Shown: positions 6,185 through 8,655 of the stretch, in pieces
How the letters are laid out: each line of letters begins with the position of its first letter
Numbering within the stretch: position 1 is the first letter of the stretch
DNA from: Mycobacterium sp.
Lineage (GTDB): Bacteria; Actinomycetota; Actinomycetes; Mycobacteriales; Mycobacteriaceae
Assembly (NCBI GenBank): GCA_018882545.1
Contig: VERS01000054.1
Location: 1 to 8,655 of the forward strand
DNA length: 8,655 nt
Reading direction: 5' to 3'
Made by a program: the position numbers and the translations under genes
Notes under the pieces: model-generated
What the model was told of the DNA's origin: nothing
Database searches by the model: none
Seen by the model: only the letters and a program-made list of their open reading frames with translations

Positions 6185-6213
6185 ACGATACTCGCTTTGC
6201 CGCCGTGCCACAA
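6185..6213 (-). promoter_or_regulatory. Candidate sigma-A type promoter for infA operon
   Basis: On the minus strand TTGTGG (6213-6208) is followed by a 17-base spacer and TATCGT (6190-6185), which fits the TANNNT -10 consensus. Transcription would start near 6178, giving infA a leader of about 124 bases that includes the direct repeat at 6111-6147. The -35 matches TTGACA only in its first three bases plus the spacing, so this is a prediction by motif. Confidence 0.5.
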
Positions 6214-6274
6214 AACGATGGATCCGGCCGCCGCACGCGGTCCGCGCCGGGGCCGATCAGCCCGGATGGCCCGA

Positions 6275-7282
<1,008 letters not shown>

Positions 7283-7283
7283 G

Positions 7284-7901
7284 ATGAGTCCGACGACGAC
7301 GTGGCGGGAGCTGACCGTACCGGGCGCCTGGGAGATCACCCCGCAGTTGCACTGCGACGACCGGGGCTCGTTCACCGAACTGTTCACCGAGCGCGGTTTC
7401 GCGGCGATGACCGGCCATCGGTTCGACCTGCGGCAGGTGAACTGCTCGGTGTCGGCGGCCGGGGTGCTGCGCGGCCTGCACTTCGCCGAACTCCCACCCG
7501 GCCAGGCCAAATACGTGACCTGCGTGCGGGGCTCGGTGTTCGACGTCGTCGTCGACATCCGGGTGGGCTCCCCGACCTACGGGTGTTGGGACGGGGTGCT
7601 GCTCGACGACGTCGCCCACCGATCGACCTATATCAGCGAGGGCCTGGCTCACGGATTCCTGGCACTTCAGGACCAGTCGACAGTCATGTACCTGTGCTCG
7701 ACCCCGTACACCCCGCAGCGCGAGCACACCATCGCCGCCACCGACCCGGCCATCGGCATCGGCTGGCCGCTGCCGGCCGAGCAACTGCTGCTCTCCGATC
7801 GGGATGCCGCGGCGCCACCCTTGGACGAGGTCCGGGCAGCCGGGGTGTTGCCGACCTGGGACGAGACCCGCAAGCTGCTCGCCGGGCTTCCCCGCGGGTA
7901 G
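7284..7901 (+). CDS. rmlC: dTDP-4-dehydrorhamnose 3,5-epimerase RmlC
   Basis: RmlC epimerises dTDP-4-keto-6-deoxy-D-glucose at C3 and C5 to give dTDP-4-keto-L-rhamnose, acting directly on the RmlB product. The 205-residue cupin-type protein has the conserved DDRGSFTELF (25-34), catalytic base His66 in GVLRGLHFAE, Lys76 in QAKYV, His123 in EGLAHGF and the catalytic Tyr136 in VMYLCS. The C-terminal SDRDAAAPPL (171-180) is the usual family end motif. Length is typical. The ATG at 7284 lies one base after the rmlB stop, so translation is likely coupled. No obvious terminator hairpin follows; the next gene has its own promoter 27 bases upstream of its transcription start. Confidence 0.97.
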   Translation: MSPTTTWRELTVPGAWEITPQLHCDDRGSFTELFTERGFAAMTGHRFDLRQVNCSVSAAGVLRGLHFAELPPGQAKYVTCVRGSVFDVVVDIRVGSPTYGCWDGVLLDDVAHRSTYISEGLAHGFLALQDQSTVMYLCSTPYTPQREHTIAATDPAIGIGWPLPAEQLLLSDRDAAAPPLDEVRAAGVLPTWDETRKLLAGLPRG

Positions 7902-7904
7902 GTC

Positions 7905-7933
7905 TTGGCCTCGGCAAAACCTTCTACTAGGAT
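7905..7933 (+). promoter_or_regulatory. Sigma-A type promoter for mmsA
   Basis: TTGGCC (7905-7910), a 17-base spacer and TAGGAT (7928-7933) make a good housekeeping promoter. Start of transcription is expected around 7940, giving a leader of roughly 44 bases, markedly AT-rich for this window, with GAAGG (7972-7976) as the ribosome binding site seven bases before the ATG at 7984. It begins four bases after the rmlC stop codon, which suggests that the downstream gene is transcribed independently of rmlBC. Confidence 0.65.
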
Positions 7934-7983
7934 ATCCAACTATCCCCTTTAACCCGCTCTTTTACCGCTCTGAAGGCAATGCT

Positions 7984-8655
7984 ATGACCTCAACCAGGAC
8001 CTCAAACACGACCCCGGCCACGACCCCACAGATCCAGCATTTCATCGACGGCCGGCGCAGCTCCCTGGCCAGTACCCGAACCGCAGACGTGTTCAACCCC
8101 AGCACCGGCGCCGTTCAGGGGCAGGTCCTGCTGGCCTCCGCGGCCGACGTCGACACCGCAGTCGCCTCGGCCGTGCGGGCGCAGCGGGAGTGGGCGGCCT
8201 GGAACCCGCAGAAGCGGGCGCGGGTGCTGATGAAGTTCATCGAACTGGTCAACGCCCACGCCGAGGAGATCGCCGAACTGCTCTCCCTGGAGCACGGCAA
8301 GACCGTCAACGACTCCCTCGGCGACATTCAGCGCGGCATCGAGGTCATCGAGTTCGCCGTCGGCATCCCGCACCTGCTCAAAGGCGAGTTCACCGAGTCC
8401 GCCGGACCGGGCATCGACGTCTACTCCATCCGTCAGCCCCTCGGCGTGGTGGCCGGCATCACCCCGTTCAACTTCCCGGCGATGATCCCGCTGTGGAAGG
8501 CCGGCCCGGCGCTGGCGTGCGGCAACGCCTTCATCCTCAAGCCGTCCGAGCGCGACCCCTCGGTGCCGGTCCGCCTGGCCGAGTTGTTCCTCGAGGCCGG
8601 CCTGCCACCGGGGGTGTTCCAGGTCGTCCAGGGCGACAAGGAGGCGGTCGACGCC
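7984..8655 (+). CDS. mmsA: CoA-acylating methylmalonate-semialdehyde dehydrogenase (3' partial)
   Basis: The frame is open from ATG 7984 to the end of the window, giving 224 residues, just under half of a family of about 500-510. It belongs to the aldehyde dehydrogenase superfamily and matches MmsA, which oxidises (methyl)malonate semialdehyde to propionyl-CoA or acetyl-CoA in valine and inositol breakdown. Diagnostic parts are QHFIDGRR (18-25), ADVFNPSTGAV (34-44), LSLEHGKTVNDSLGDIQRGI (100-119), VYSIRQPLGVVAGITPFNFP (146-165) with the oxyanion-hole Asn163, PLWKAGPALACGNAFILKPSE (169-189) with cofactor-binding Lys186, and EAGLPPGVFQVVQGDKEAVD. The active-site Cys lies beyond the window, so catalysis cannot be confirmed here. 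Residues 1-16 are Thr-rich and not conserved. In M. tuberculosis the homologue (Rv0753c) lies elsewhere, so its place beside rmlC is a difference in gene order. Confidence 0.92.
   Translation, partial: MTSTRTSNTTPATTPQIQHFIDGRRSSLASTRTADVFNPSTGAVQGQVLLASAADVDTAVASAVRAQREWAAWNPQKRARVLMKFIELVNAHAEEIAELLSLEHGKTVNDSLGDIQRGIEVIEFAVGIPHLLKGEFTESAGPGIDVYSIRQPLGVVAGITPFNFPAMIPLWKAGPALACGNAFILKPSERDPSVPVRLAELFLEAGLPPGVFQVVQGDKEAVDA

Noticed and set aside
7979..7981. ATG at 7979 as start of mmsA
   Set aside because: It is in a different frame from the dehydrogenase; only the ATG at 7984 leads into the conserved sequence.

Overview
This window is high-GC actinobacterial DNA, almost certainly from a member of the Mycobacteriaceae (Mycobacterium/Mycolicibacterium/Mycolicibacter group). 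The support is the gene order (tandem cutinases, truA-rplQ-rpoA-rpsD-rpsK-rpsM-rpmJ-infA, then divergent rmlB-rmlC), the very mycobacterial ribosomal and RpoA protein sequences, frequent GTG starts, and TANNNT -10 elements set six bases before two ATG codons. I cannot name a species from sequence alone.

Layout. (1) 1-1277, plus strand: two secreted cutinase-like serine esterases in tandem; the first lacks its 5' end because the window starts inside it. (2) 1278-1407: a convergent intergenic region holding a GC-rich tandem repeat and a long hairpin that probably terminates transcription from both sides. (3) 1408-6054, minus strand: the 'alpha operon' block, read infA, rpmJ, rpsM, rpsK, rpsD, rpoA, rplQ, truA. 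It encodes translation initiation factor IF-1, ribosomal proteins L36, S13, S11, S4 and L17, the RNA polymerase alpha subunit and tRNA pseudouridine synthase A. rpmJ is only 37 codons long with a GTG start. (4) 6055-6286: a divergent promoter region with a minus-strand promoter candidate for infA, an imperfect direct repeat and a probable leaderless plus-strand start for rmlB. (5) 6287-7901, plus strand: rmlB and rmlC, one base apart, making dTDP-L-rhamnose precursors for the mycobacterial cell-wall linker. (6) 7902-7983: a good sigma-A type promoter, then mmsA (CoA-acylating methylmalonate-semialdehyde dehydrogenase), cut off by the window end.

The genes fall into three functional groups: extracellular lipid/ester hydrolysis, core gene expression, and cell-wall sugar synthesis, followed by the start of a valine/propionate catabolic gene. 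No mobile element, CRISPR array, tRNA or rRNA gene was seen. I found no evidence for a new defence or biosynthetic system. The points worth a second look are local: a truA reading frame with no ordinary start codon near its conserved N-terminus, a long tandem tripeptide acidic tail on L17, a cutinase with both oxyanion-hole-associated side chains replaced, two probable leaderless starts with identical geometry, and structured spacers in the ribosomal operon.
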